DNA of 64,000 bases. Origin: Antarcticibacterium flavum. GTDB lineage: Bacteria > Bacteroidota > Bacteroidia > Flavobacteriales > Flavobacteriaceae. The DNA lies in contig NZ_CP040812.1 of the NCBI RefSeq assembly GCF_006159205.1, positions 558,001 through 622,000 of the forward strand, in the 5' to 3' direction. Under the pieces are notes generated by a model. The model searched no databases. It saw only the letters and a list, made by a program, of their open reading frames with translations, and was not told where the DNA came from. The translations under genes and the position numbers were made by a program. This document shows, piece by piece, positions 35,055 to 44,195 of the stretch (position 1 is its first letter; each line of letters opens with the position of its first letter).

Positions 35055-36362
35055 ATGTCCAGGACCTTACAACAATTTGTTTTGATTCTTCTCGCTGGTG
35101 CTTTATTACTACTCGCGGGATGGAGCAGCTATTCGGTCTATAAGTACTCTTCAGAAGTAGCCGATATTAAAAGGGATTACAGTGAGCTTAACAGTATCAC
35201 CCATGGAATAATGTCTGTTAACATCTGGCGGGACCATCTTACTACAATGGTTCTAAACCGGATTGATGAATTTGAATTCACGGAGGCTCAGGAGGACACC
35301 CTGGTTCACCAGGTTGAAAACATACTTACGGCGGGAATCGACAAGGGAGCAGATATTCTGGATCAAAAACAGAAAGGAATTAAGGCCAAACTTCGAAAAT
35401 TTGCAGTAAAGACCCTTGTGCCCGAAGATAAAATAAGAGCTCTTGTTCCCATGTTCGCCCAGACAATTGTCAATGAAATTCAGAAGCCGGAAAACAAGGA
35501 GGCTCTAAAATATGTAATTAAGAGCAAATTACAGGAATACAGCGACCTTACCTATGATGATTCCCAAATAGCAACCCTAAGAATAAAAGCGCTTTTGGAT
35601 AAGTATGAGGTGGAAGACCTTATTGAATTCAATAAAAAAATTCCTGAAAAAATATTTGATCTGGAGGCTGAGACTTATTTTCACACCTATATTTTATTGG
35701 GGATTATTGGCGTATTTCTTCTCCTGTGGTGGCTGTTGAGAAATCAAAAAGCTGTACACACTCCGCTTTTCATTATTTCGGTCCTGGTATCTCTGGTGGT
35801 TTTGTTTTCGGGCCTTACTGCACCCATGATCGAAATTGATGCTCGATTTCAACAGGTTAATTTTTCACTAATTGGAGAAAGTATCACCTTCAATGATCAG
35901 GTGATCTTCTTTCAAAGCAAGAGCATCCTGGAGGTAATAGGAATACTCTTAAACACCGGCAAGATAGACTCGTACTTCGTAGGGTTTCTTATTCTTGTCT
36001 TTAGTATTGTATTTCCTGTAGCCAAGTTACTGGCTACACAAATTTATCTGGCAGGAAATGATAAAGCACGAAAGAACAAGGTCCTGAAATTCTTTGCTTT
36101 TAAATCGGGAAAATGGAGTATGGCCGATGTTTACGTGATCGCTGTTTTTATGGCTTATATAGGTTTCCAGGGAATACTTGATAACCAACTTTCAAATCTT
36201 AATATGGAAACTGATTCCCTGGTGAGTATTTCCACTAACAAAACCTCCTTACAACCGGGTTTTATGATTTTCATTGGTTTTGTACTGTTCAGTTTAATAC
36301 TTTCAACTATACTTAAAAGGATAACAACTACAGAAAAAAAGATCATTAAGCAGGAAAAATGA
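35055..36362 (+). CDS. PqiA-family (paraquat-inducible protein A) membrane protein
   Basis: A 435-residue inner-membrane protein. An N-terminal helix (FVLILLAGALLLLAGWSSY) is followed by a long helical extracytoplasmic domain (about 30-205). The PqiA-like transmembrane part comes next, with four or more helices and the signature SIVFPVAKLLA, FFAFKSGKWSMADVYVIAVFMAYIGFQGI. PqiA/LetA proteins work with MCE-domain proteins in lipid transport across the envelope; no MCE partner lies nearby. The gene is the first of two in the att-delimited unit at 34817-37954 and is followed 122 bases later by a histidine kinase. Confidence 0.82.
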   Translation: MSRTLQQFVLILLAGALLLLAGWSSYSVYKYSSEVADIKRDYSELNSITHGIMSVNIWRDHLTTMVLNRIDEFEFTEAQEDTLVHQVENILTAGIDKGADILDQKQKGIKAKLRKFAVKTLVPEDKIRALVPMFAQTIVNEIQKPENKEALKYVIKSKLQEYSDLTYDDSQIATLRIKALLDKYEVEDLIEFNKKIPEKIFDLEAETYFHTYILLGIIGVFLLLWWLLRNQKAVHTPLFIISVLVSLVVLFSGLTAPMIEIDARFQQVNFSLIGESITFNDQVIFFQSKSILEVIGILLNTGKIDSYFVGFLILVFSIVFPVAKLLATQIYLAGNDKARKNKVLKFFAFKSGKWSMADVYVIAVFMAYIGFQGILDNQLSNLNMETDSLVSISTNKTSLQPGFMIFIGFVLFSLILSTILKRITTTEKKIIKQEK

Positions 36363-36484
36363 TGTTTGTTTAAGTTTAATCATCAGCATAAAATATTTCA
36401 GTCCGGAAACTCAAACTAATTTTATTGCTTCCGTAGCAAGCTGATTATATCATTATTAATTGCTACCTTTAACAAATTCGAAGT

Positions 36485-37585
36485 ATGATATTTAGTCGTA
36501 TATCTGGAGTCATTGATAAAAATGATTCAGAAGATAATTATAAGAAAAATCAGGATCTCGAGAATTATTTTGCCAATACTATAATTCCGCAGCTTTTCAT
36601 CGATGGAAATCTTATTCTGAAGAAATTCACCCCTCCTGCGATGAAGCAGTTCTCTCTCACAGATGAGGACATAGACAGAGATATTCATGACGTGAAAGAA
36701 AATTTCCGTTTTCCAACTCTAATTGAGAACATAGAAGAAGTGATCCAAACGGGGGAGATCCTGGAGAAGGAAGTCCAGACAACAGACGGGAAATGGTTCC
36801 AAATGAATATTCTTCCCTATAGAGTTTTTGAGGAGAACAGGAACGATGGAGTAATCATGACTTTTGTGGATATCACGAAGAGAATAAAGGCTATAGGAGA
36901 ACTTGAAAAATTAAATTCTGAATACCATACACTTATAGACGCTCTTTCCCACGACATACGGCAGCCGCTTTCGGCCATTGTGCTGCTTTCTGATGCATTG
37001 ATAAATGCTTATGAAAAACAGAACACGCCTCAGTTCAAAAAGTATATAGCTACGCTTAAATCCAGCTCAAATGCCATGAGGGACCTGCTAAAAGATTTTA
37101 TAGCAGAGAATGAGGATCAACCCGAACTGAACGCAGAACCGGCAAGGGTAAATATTGAGAACATAGCCCAGGACGTGATCGTTTCTTTAAAACCGGAAAT
37201 CTTTAATAAAGGTATTTCTATATCTACCGATTTTCAGACTTCAGACATTATCTTCTCAAGAAATAATCTGAGAAGTATCTTGTATAACCTGCTGCGGAAT
37301 TCCATAAAATATAAGAAAGCCGGAGAAGCCTTAAAGATCGTTGTTTCTACGGCTAAAAAAGATGGTCATGTACTTTTGAAGGTAAAAGATAACGGAATGG
37401 GAATCGCAGAGGAGCATCAGGATGCAATCTTTCAAAAATCTACCAGGGTGTCCTACAAAATTGAGGGTACAGGAATGGGTCTTTATATCATCAAACGTAT
37501 GTTGATAAATAACGGCGGAAGTATTGAGGTGAAAAGCCAACTGGGAAAAGGCGCTACTTTTTCGGTTTTTTTTCCCTGTAAATAA
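36485..37585 (+). CDS. PAS-domain sensor histidine kinase
   Basis: A 366-residue soluble kinase. The PAS domain (about 30-135, TIIPQLFIDGNLILKKFTPPAM) is of the CheR-associated type. The HisKA phosphoacceptor is in LSHDIRQPLSAIVLL, and the HATPase domain has NLLRNSIKYKKAGE, DNGMGI and GTGMGLYIIKRML. It would autophosphorylate His and act with an unidentified regulator. No response regulator is adjacent, so it is an orphan. It lies in the same att-delimited unit as the PqiA-like gene, and functional linkage is unproven. The 122 bases before it hold an A/T-rich leader with TACCTTTA at 36464, a weak -7 candidate. Confidence 0.9.
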   Translation: MIFSRISGVIDKNDSEDNYKKNQDLENYFANTIIPQLFIDGNLILKKFTPPAMKQFSLTDEDIDRDIHDVKENFRFPTLIENIEEVIQTGEILEKEVQTTDGKWFQMNILPYRVFEENRNDGVIMTFVDITKRIKAIGELEKLNSEYHTLIDALSHDIRQPLSAIVLLSDALINAYEKQNTPQFKKYIATLKSSSNAMRDLLKDFIAENEDQPELNAEPARVNIENIAQDVIVSLKPEIFNKGISISTDFQTSDIIFSRNNLRSILYNLLRNSIKYKKAGEALKIVVSTAKKDGHVLLKVKDNGMGIAEEHQDAIFQKSTRVSYKIEGTGMGLYIIKRMLINNGGSIEVKSQLGKGATFSVFFPCK

Positions 37586-37884
37586 AGAGACGTGAACTTT
37601 TATAGGACCTCCAACAATCACAACATCTCAGATCAGTAAGGGTTCACTAAAATCAACAATTAGTTTTCTAGAAAGCTGAAAATTCAAAAAATTTTCCAGA
37701 AATAATGTATATATCCATAGTTTTTCATCGAATTTTATCATTCACTAGAATATAGTTCTTTCTGGATTTTTGATATTCACCTGGTGAGATAAGTTTTAAT
37801 TATGAAGGTAAAGTTGAAACTAAAAAGAGAGAAAACAGGTGAACTCTTTTCGATAAATCTTATTAAAAATAAAAGGTGAATTGT

Positions 37885-37970
37885 CCTGCCATTTTAATGT
37901 ACCTTCTTGTACCTTCGTTTGTCACACCGCATATACTGGGAAAAGTTAAAAGATGTATTGAGGTAGTAGA
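37885..37970 (+). repeat. Right-end att-like repeat 2
   Basis: TGTACCTTCTTGTACCTTC (37899, 37909) precedes a core-like TGTATTGAGGTAGTAGA (37954) by 55 bases. It is homologous to the other two right-end repeats. The 37586-37884 gap shows only A/T-rich sequence. Confidence 0.65.
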
Positions 37971-38037
37971 AATTTGTCTAATTCGTAAATCTGATAAACA
38001 GCTAATACCTTCTGATTTAAAAAACTTTCTTTGAATT

Positions 38038-38173
38038 CACATTATATTGTGGATTTTCACAAACTTTCTCCCGACAAAGATAATAATATCTTTAATTTCA
38101 CACTAAAGTGTGGATTTATATGTAATTTTACCACCATTCATAAATTCGTTCTCTTAATTCACAATAGAATGTG
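38038..38173. promoter_or_regulatory. Three HipB-type operator palindromes
   Basis: CACATTATATTGTG (38038-38051), CACACTAAAGTGTG (38099-38112) and CACAATAGAATGTG (38160-38173) share CACA-N6-TGTG. All are preceded by TT and followed by GATT. Their starts are exactly 61 bases apart, close to six helical turns, upstream of hipB. They are probably autorepression sites for the HipB protein. Confidence 0.8.
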
Positions 38174-38197
38174 GATTAAGAGCTAAAGATTTAATAA

Positions 38198-38416
38198 ATG
38201 GGAGCAACACAGAAAATTGGCCAGATGATTCAACAGCGCAGGGATCACTTGCGCATCACTCAGCGTCAATTAGCCGATATGGCTGATATTGGAATTAATA
38301 CTCTATACAAGATAGAGACCGGGCAGGCTAATCCCACACTCCACTCACTACAGAAAATTACAGATATCCTGGGAATGGAAATCACCTTGCAAATTAAAAA
38401 CGTAAGTTCTGAATGA
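38198..38416 (+). CDS. hipB: HipB-type antitoxin/repressor of a HipBST system
   Basis: A 72-residue Cro/C1-type helix-turn-helix protein (TQRQLADMADIGINTLYKIETGQANPTLHSL, broken here only by length). HipB binds operator DNA as a dimer and represses the operon. Its 3' end overlaps hipS by 4 bases (ATGA), implying coupled translation. Three palindromic operators lie 25-160 bases upstream. In HipBST systems HipB alone does not neutralise the toxin; that is the job of HipS. Confidence 0.93.
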   Translation: MGATQKIGQMIQQRRDHLRITQRQLADMADIGINTLYKIETGQANPTLHSLQKITDILGMEITLQIKNVSSE

Positions 38417-38733
38417 GACAAGCTACTATATTCTATAAAGGAGAGGAAGCAGGTATATTAGAACAGCATGACGACGGAAGTTTTACCTTCCGGTATCTGG
38501 AAGCCTGGCTGGCTGATCCGGCAAATCCATCTATTAGTCTTACCCTACCCCGATCCCAACCGGAATATCACGCTGAATACCTATTCCCTTTTTTTTACAA
38601 TATGCTTCCGGAAGGAACCAATCGACTAAGTGTATGTAAGGCAAATCGACTGGACATCGATGACTACTTTGGGATTCTTATGGCTACGGCCCGATATGAC
38701 ACGGTAGGAGCTGTTACAGTTAAAAAAAAATAA
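38413..38733 (+). CDS. hipS: HipS antitoxin (HipA N-terminal-subdomain protein)
   Basis: A 106-residue protein matching the N-terminal subdomain of HipA (FYKGEEAGILEQHDDGSFTFRYLEAWLA ... ISLTLPRSQ ... FFYNMLPEG; segments are separated). In tripartite HipBST systems this part is a separate protein and acts as the antitoxin of the kinase HipT. It overlaps hipB by 4 bases and lies 7 bases before hipT. The break from hipT is natural gene structure, not a frameshift: both genes have their own starts, and the family is known in this form. Confidence 0.88.
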   Translation: MRQATIFYKGEEAGILEQHDDGSFTFRYLEAWLADPANPSISLTLPRSQPEYHAEYLFPFFYNMLPEGTNRLSVCKANRLDIDDYFGILMATARYDTVGAVTVKKK

Positions 38734-38740
38734 AATTTAA

Positions 38741-39724
38741 ATGAAAGTAAATCATTGTCCAGGAACATTGGCAGAAGGATTCAGTACATATAGCAGAACC
38801 TGCTTAAAACATGTTTTTGATAGTCGTAAGGTTTCTCATGTGTTACCATATGAAGCACCGAACTCCAACCAACAAACAGATAAACTTTTTGAAGACAATC
38901 AACAGCGTATTTCAATATCCGGAGTACAGGAAAAATTCTCAGTACTTCTGGAGAAAAACAAGCTACGTCTCATCAAAGAAGGAGAGCAAGGCACTCATAT
39001 ATTGAAACCTATTCCACATTTTGGTAGGAAACGCGATCAAATGCCCGCTAATGAGCATTTAACCATGCAGATTGCTCGCCAAATATTCAATATTGAAACT
39101 GCAGAAAATGCACTCATCTTTTTCCAAAATGAAGCTCCCGCCTACATTACCAAACGGTTTGATGTAAAACCAGATGGCTCGAAAAAAGCCAAAGAAGATT
39201 TTGCCACCCTTGCCGGTAAAACGCCTCAAACCCATGGCGAACATTATAAATATGAAGGAAATTACCTCGAATTATTTGAACTGATGAAAAAGTTCCTTCC
39301 GGCTTATCGTATTGAAACGCCCAAATTATTTAAACTTTTGGTGTTTAATTATCTGTTTTCCAACGGTGACGCTCATTTAAAAAATTTCGCTATTCTTGAA
39401 ACACCTATGGGGGATCACCGGTTAAGCCCAGCTTATGATTTACTCAATACTCGAATTCATGTAGATGATAGCAATTTCGCCCTGGAGGAGGGCTTGTTGC
39501 CCAAACACATGGCACAAACCACTATTGCCGGACAATTTAAAATTTTGGCAGAAAAGGTGGAAATCAAACCAAAGCAGTTTAATCAAATTATGGCGAGCAT
39601 GCTGGAAAGTTCGGAAGAAATCGTCGAGTTGAGCAATGCTTCCTTTTTGGAGAAATCTACCCAGCGAAATTATATCCAGGATTACCATTATCGTTTGAAG
39701 CAACTGCAAAAAATTAATTCGTAA
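38741..39724 (+). CDS. hipT: HipT serine/threonine kinase toxin
   Basis: A 327-residue kinase lacking the HipA N-terminal subdomain. The Gly-rich loop reads ISISGVQEK with Ser58 and Ser60 in a SIS motif, the layout described for autophosphorylation sites of E. coli O127 HipT. The catalytic segment is FNYLFSNGDAHLKNFAIL and the metal-binding Asp lies in LSPAYDLLNTRI. The known HipT inhibits translation by phosphorylating tryptophanyl-tRNA synthetase; the target here is inferred. The whole hipBST operon lies within an att-delimited unit of about 2 kb. Confidence 0.9.
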   Translation: MKVNHCPGTLAEGFSTYSRTCLKHVFDSRKVSHVLPYEAPNSNQQTDKLFEDNQQRISISGVQEKFSVLLEKNKLRLIKEGEQGTHILKPIPHFGRKRDQMPANEHLTMQIARQIFNIETAENALIFFQNEAPAYITKRFDVKPDGSKKAKEDFATLAGKTPQTHGEHYKYEGNYLELFELMKKFLPAYRIETPKLFKLLVFNYLFSNGDAHLKNFAILETPMGDHRLSPAYDLLNTRIHVDDSNFALEEGLLPKHMAQTTIAGQFKILAEKVEIKPKQFNQIMASMLESSEEIVELSNASFLEKSTQRNYIQDYHYRLKQLQKINS

Positions 39725-39902
39725 ATCAATCTGTTAATTGGTGGCCACAAATTGCTTGTTCTTCTTCCTTCTAAATAGTTCAAGGCTTCACCTGGAGCGA
39801 TAAAAAAAACCTTAAAGCAGAAAAAAAATTTAACCAGTATGATGGGAGAGAATTAGCGAGAATACCATGAAATTTTTGGCGATTTTAAAACATGAATTCC
39901 CC

Positions 39903-39985
39903 TGTCAATTTAATGTACCTTCTTGTACCTTCGTTTGTCACACCGCATGTATTGGGGAAAGTCAAAAAATGTATTGGGAAATAGA
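39903..39985 (+). repeat. Right-end att-like repeat 3, probable outermost attR
   Basis: TGTACCTTCTTGTACCTTC (39914, 39924) precedes TGTATTGGGAAATAGA (39970-39985), which matches the mnmE core at 15 of 16 bases. A second core-like TGTATTGGGGAAA starts near 39949. It is the best candidate for the chromosomal right border of the island. Confidence 0.75.
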
Positions 39986-40076
39986 GGAATTGGTTAAGTA
40001 GTTAATAAGGGAGTCGTTGACTGGGGTGTCGTTAGTTCGTTAGTTCAGTAATTCGATAATCTGCTGTGTGAATCGT

Positions 40077-40345
40077 CGCAGATTACAAATCCGTGCCATC
40101 GGTTAATTCGCGAATGCGAGGTTCGTTAGTTCGTTAATGCGTGAATCTCGTATTAGGTCATTGCGGATTGCAAATCCGCGCCAGCGCAATATTAGGCTTA
40201 CAAGTTTTTAAAAGCTCCTTCCCTTTTGTCAAGCCCCGATAGTTAGTCGGGGGGTGGCTTGATTGGCTACGACGATATTACTCACAACTCAAACCTCCAC
40301 GGCCTACCAGGACCGGAAGGGTTTTGGCGGAGAAAAATTTCCGCA
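40077..40345. repeat. Hairpins and first copy of composite repeat unit A
   Basis: Two hairpins of the GCGGATT-xxA-AATCCGC type (near 40077 and 40163) precede a unit running from TTTTAAAAGCTCCTTCCC to GGTTTTGGCGG (40204-40345). It contains the palindrome CCCCGAT..TCGGGG. The adjacent 39986-40076 stretch has TTAGTTCG-type words repeated about every 8 bases. The next gene (stop at 40407) begins after this. No other gene is seen in 39986-40406. Confidence 0.7.
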
Positions 40346-40406
40346 AATCTGAATTAGCTGCGAACTCTTTGGCCGATAGTTTTCGGCCTGAAAAACTACT
40401 CTTCTG

Positions 40407-40745
40407 TTAATGTTGGGATCCAATATATTGTTGAAGAGGTTTTGAATTTGACTCCTGTGAAAAGTCAACGCCATGAATTGCGGAAATCTTGCTTCTGAAC
40501 CAGGTATCGAAAACGTGGTTTGATCCAGCAAGCTTTTTCATGAATTGCTCTTCACCCGGGCCCTCATGCATAACTACAGCTAAATCCCCTGAATCGCTTT
40601 CTGCTAGCCAGGCATCGTGCCGGGTAAGCTCATACCTCTTGTTGAAGTCTTCAAATTCTTTCTTTTTGGAGCCGCTGATTTCCTGCGACATTTTTTTCCA
40701 GTTTTCAACTTCACCCGCCAGAATTGGAATCATAAGTACACTCAT
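40407..40745 (-). CDS. Small protein, possible dimeric alpha/beta-barrel family
   Basis: A 112-residue soluble protein. The shape (MIPILAGEVENWKKMSQE ... DLAVVMHEGPGEEQFMKKLAGS ... FDTWFRSKISAIHGVDF) recalls a small family of ferredoxin-like dimeric proteins with the ending FDxWF...IHGVD. I cannot name it with confidence (DUF6176-like at most). It stands alone, between the island border and repeat-rich sequence. No catalytic residues can be named. The gap on its start side (40746-41218) holds A/T-rich sequence and a second copy of repeat unit A. Confidence 0.6.
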   Translation of the reverse strand: MSVLMIPILAGEVENWKKMSQEISGSKKKEFEDFNKRYELTRHDAWLAESDSGDLAVVMHEGPGEEQFMKKLAGSNHVFDTWFRSKISAIHGVDFSQESNSKPLQQYIGSQH

Positions 40746-40952
40746 AGTTTCTAAGTTTTAAAAATTAGTATTTAAGTAATCCGAAGAATGTTCGATTCCG
40801 GGGAAAGAAAAAGACGGAATACAACTTTTCCGTTTTAACGCTTAATCGATATAAGCTTTTGATTAGCAACAGTTAAGGTAATTCTTTTTTTGATCTTCCT
40901 GGAGAATCTTTCTTTAATTATTTTTTTAAATCTCTCTCCTTCTGCGCCAGCA

Positions 40953-41205
40953 AATTTTAAAAGCTCCTTCCCTTTTTTTAAGCCCCGATAGTGGATCGGG
41001 GTGTGGCTGGATTCACAACGACAATATTACTAGCACCTTAAAATTACCGGCCAATCAAGACGGTAGGGTTTGGGCGAGGAAGAAATATACTCGCCACCTG
41101 TAATAACTGCGGAAACCGGGGAGTCGGGAGTCGTTATGTTGGGAGACTTTAATTCCTGATTCATTAGTGTGAATCGTCGCGGATTGCAAATCCTCGCCAT
41201 CCCGG
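40953..41205. repeat. Composite repeat copy A2 with hairpin
   Basis: Unit A (AAAAGCTCCTTCCC ... CCCCGATAG..GGATCGGGG ... GGCCAATCAAGACGG) is followed by ACTGCGGAAACCGGGGA and the hairpin GCGGATTGCAAATCCTC near 41179. It lies directly before the truncated kinase gene and seems to mark the breakpoint. Confidence 0.75.
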
Positions 41206-41263
41206 TAAATAGGATTGACTTTTCCCTATTCCCCCAACACATTTATTAAATGGTTTCTACACT

Positions 41264-42262
41264 TTGTTTTTCATTGGCGGTATTTTTTCTGTTGACAATT
41301 ATCAACGAAAGCGATTGCTTGAAAGAGAGAGAAAAAAAACCCGGGAAAGAGAACTACAACAAGCCAAAGAAATAGAAAAGGCTTACCACAACCTTGAGGT
41401 GGCCCACGAAAGGCTTAAAGCTGCCCAGGGGCAACTGGTGCAGCAGGAAAAGCTCGCCAGCCTTGGACAACTTACTGCCGGTATTGCACATGAAATTAAA
41501 AATCCGCTGAATTTCGTCAACAATTTCTCTGATGTTTCTATGGAGCTTATTGATGAAGCCCTGGAGGAGGTAGGTAATTTAGGGCAAAATGAACATTCAG
41601 AGAACCTACAGGAACTTTTGGTTGATATACAGTCGAACCTTATCAAGATACATCAACACGGTACCCGCGCCAATACTATCGTTTCATCCATGCTGGAACA
41701 TTCCCGCGGTGGATCTGGAAAGATGGAACTTACCAATGTAAATACTTTGATAAAAGAGTATGTAAACCTGGCATACCACGGTATGAGGGCAGGTAAGGAT
41801 CCTATTGATGTCAAAGTAAACTTTGACCTTGACCAGGAAATAGGAAAGGTGGAACTTGTTAGCGAAGAGTTTAGCCGCGTACTTATCAATTTGACAAAAA
41901 ATGCCTTTGATGCCATGCGTGAAAAGGTCAAAATTGATAAGAACTATAAACCCGTACTGGATATTCATACCAAACGCCGGGACAAAACCATTGAAATAGC
42001 TATAGCCGATAATGGCCCCGGCATCCCCGATGGTATTAAGGACAAGATCCTGGACCCCTTCTTCACCACAAAAAAGGGAACCGAAGGAACAGGCCTGGGG
42101 CTTAGCATCACTCATGATATCATAAAAGCCCACGGTGGAGTACTGGAGGTGCAAACAACAAAAAATAAGGGCGCGGTTTTTATAATTAAGCTGGATACCA
42201 GTCTTGTACAAAAAGAGACCAATAAAGTGAAAAGGCAATTCCAGGACCCCGAAAGCCGTTAA
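41264..42262 (+). pseudogene. Truncated sensor histidine kinase (N-terminus lost)
   Basis: Only the C-terminal part of a larger kinase is present: the end of a membrane segment (FYTLFFIGGIFSV), a coiled coil (QRKRLLERERKKTREREL), HisKA with the phosphoacceptor His in LTAGIAHEIKNPLNF, and HATPase (NLTKNAFDAM, DNGPGI, GTGLGLSITHDI). The usual sensor domain is missing. The frame is open only from about 41219, where repeat A2 ends, and the only starts are weak (TTG at 41264). A nearby ATG at 41250 is out of frame. A remnant made by repeat-associated rearrangement is likely, though a short product is possible. Confidence 0.75.
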
Positions 42263-42541
42263 TCAAATGCTGTCCCATTAAAGATAGGCGAATGTATTTT
42301 AAGCCTTGCTATATACAGTCAAAGACCATATCAATCTTTACCAGGGGATGGTTTTGAATTCAAAATAGTTTAGGAAAATTCACGCTTTTGAAAATTGGGG
42401 AAAGTGTTGTTTTCCATACACCTATATTTTAGTCCAGGTTTTGTATTCCAGAAGCGGAGGCAGTCCAGACTCTTTTACCGGACAGTGTTGATTGGATAGA
42501 CATCTTATAATTAACCTTCAAAAATCCAGGGCGGTGGAAGG

Positions 42542-43696
42542 TTAGAATAACAAAAATGGGGCAATAAAACCTATTCTCACCTCATTCTTATTATAATTGG
42601 ACGCAGCGAAATTTTCAATGGCATAGTTGGAATGATCAAAATAACGGCCTATGTAAGCGAGGAAGAATTTGAAATTAAAATTTTTAAAGGGGCTGTAATA
42701 GATCGTGGGGATCATCCCATAGCTTCTTCTCATATGCTTCTGGCTATCCTCCACTTCAAGATAGGCGCTGCTGGTCATAAGGGTGAGCAGGCCCTGGAAT
42801 CTGGGACTAAAACTATACTCTGCCCGTAACCAATTCTCAATATAAAGCACGTTTTCTGCTATCGAGCCATCGCCAAGAAGAGCTGTCATCACTCTCTTGG
42901 TATCTACCTGCTCAAAGCTGTAATGGAAATCGTACATAAGGGTAAAATCCCTGTCCTGGTATTTGTGGCCCAGGGTAAAAAAAGTGGTACCTCTTCTCTT
43001 GACTTCATTGGAATGGCTAAGGCTGTAAATGGTCTGCAACTTTCCGCCGAAAAAATTACCGCGCCAGTTGCCCACAAAAGCTACCGGCCAATCGGGTTCC
43101 TGAATATTTTCAGCAACTATATCCCCGTACAGGTCATCATAATGCATGGTGCGCGAGTTCAACACCTGCAACCCGAATTTATGGTTTTCAAAAACCTGAT
43201 AAGTAATTCCCGCACCCGTTACAAATGCCAGGACGTTATTGTAAACATCATTATATTCCAGCACATACAGCGGACTAAACTCGTATTCATAGCCTCCATA
43301 GAAGGCGATCATCTTCCCCAGGAGCACATTTACCGTAGGGCTTACTTCAAGATCGATGTAGGCCAGTTCTATATCATTACCCAACCTGTCCAGGGTTTGC
43401 ACCTCGCTGTTCTTATTAAAACGGTTCCTGAACGTAAAATTCACCCTCTCGTGCAATTTCCCTGAAATTCCCAGGGCTGTAAATCCATTCTGGAATTGTA
43501 TGCCGTTGTAATAATTATCCCCGCCCCTAAAAGTGTAGGCCTGGAAACCCATACGCATATCGAAGGTGAAGTTTATGTTCTCGAGAAGCTTCATCTTTTC
43601 CACGGGAAAGATCGGTTCCCTCAGGGAGTCATTTACCTGCGGAAAGAACAGGAGAGGGAAGAACAGCAGTACAACTAAAACAAAAGACCTGATCAT
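42542..43696 (-). CDS. Outer-membrane porin (phosphate-selective porin O/P-like)
   Basis: A 384-residue protein with a signal peptide (MIRSFVLVVLLFFPLLFFPQV) and alternating hydrophobic/polar beta strands rich in aromatic residues, ending in Phe (FIAPFLLF), as outer-membrane barrels do. The pattern FTFDMRMGFQAYTF ... LLGKMIAFYGGYEYEFSP resembles the OprO/OprP group. It probably forms a channel for small anions, but the substrate is not shown. It stands alone; the 279-base gap on its stop side holds nothing notable. Confidence 0.78.
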   Translation of the reverse strand: MIRSFVLVVLLFFPLLFFPQVNDSLREPIFPVEKMKLLENINFTFDMRMGFQAYTFRGGDNYYNGIQFQNGFTALGISGKLHERVNFTFRNRFNKNSEVQTLDRLGNDIELAYIDLEVSPTVNVLLGKMIAFYGGYEYEFSPLYVLEYNDVYNNVLAFVTGAGITYQVFENHKFGLQVLNSRTMHYDDLYGDIVAENIQEPDWPVAFVGNWRGNFFGGKLQTIYSLSHSNEVKRRGTTFFTLGHKYQDRDFTLMYDFHYSFEQVDTKRVMTALLGDGSIAENVLYIENWLRAEYSFSPRFQGLLTLMTSSAYLEVEDSQKHMRRSYGMIPTIYYSPFKNFNFKFFLAYIGRYFDHSNYAIENFAASNYNKNEVRIGFIAPFLLF

Positions 43697-43882
43697 AAAC
43701 TACTTTATGATTTAAATTAATGCGGAATAGAGGGCAAAACAGCCACTAATCTCTCTTCAACAAAAAATGATTTTCACTGAAGCATGCTTATAAATTTACT
43801 GAAAATTTCACCGACACCGGCTGCATCCCGGTTTTTCTTTAAAAGTTATTCAAAGACAAGGTTGGTGTTTTGGGAATTAAGA

Positions 43883-43945
43883 TAGTCGTTAGTCGTTAGT
43901 CTTTAGTCGTTAGTTGCCGGCAGTGTTTGGGGTTTGGGGTTTGAA
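43883..43945. repeat. Degenerate 7-base arrays
   Basis: GTCGTTA, GTCGTTA, GTCTTTA, GTCGTTA and then GTTTGGG, GTTTGGG, GTTTGAA; two different heptamers side by side. Confidence 0.75.
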
Positions 43946-43995
43946 AAAATGTTGTCAGTTATGGGTTGTGGGTTCGATTTTTTGACGAGGTTAAT

Positions 43996-44187
43996 CCTCT
44001 TTACTTTAAGGTTAATTGTAGCTTAAACACATAGTTTAAAAGGAGTTTATTAAAGGAGTTACACGGAGTTATGTGGGTTCCCCTCCTGCGGAGGGGTGAC
44101 TGAAAGGCGGGGTGGGCACTGCGTGACTTCAAATATCCTCAAAGTAAAAGCGAACAAAGCGGGCGGTAAAAGTTGGGTACCCTTTTT
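43996..44187. repeat. Long direct repeat D, copy 1 (before DUF418 gene)
   Basis: About 190 bases from CCTCTTTACTTTAAGG to GGGCGGTAAAAGT, matched by 45789-45983 with small differences. It includes CACGGAGTTATG and GGGGTG(A/C)CTGAAAG. The two copies flank the DUF418 gene. Confidence 0.85.
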
Positions 44188-44195
44188 TCTCTTCT

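Noticed and set aside
38413..39724. HipS and HipT as one frameshifted HipA gene
   Set aside because: The tripartite HipBST form is established, each gene has its own start, and the SIS loop fits HipT.
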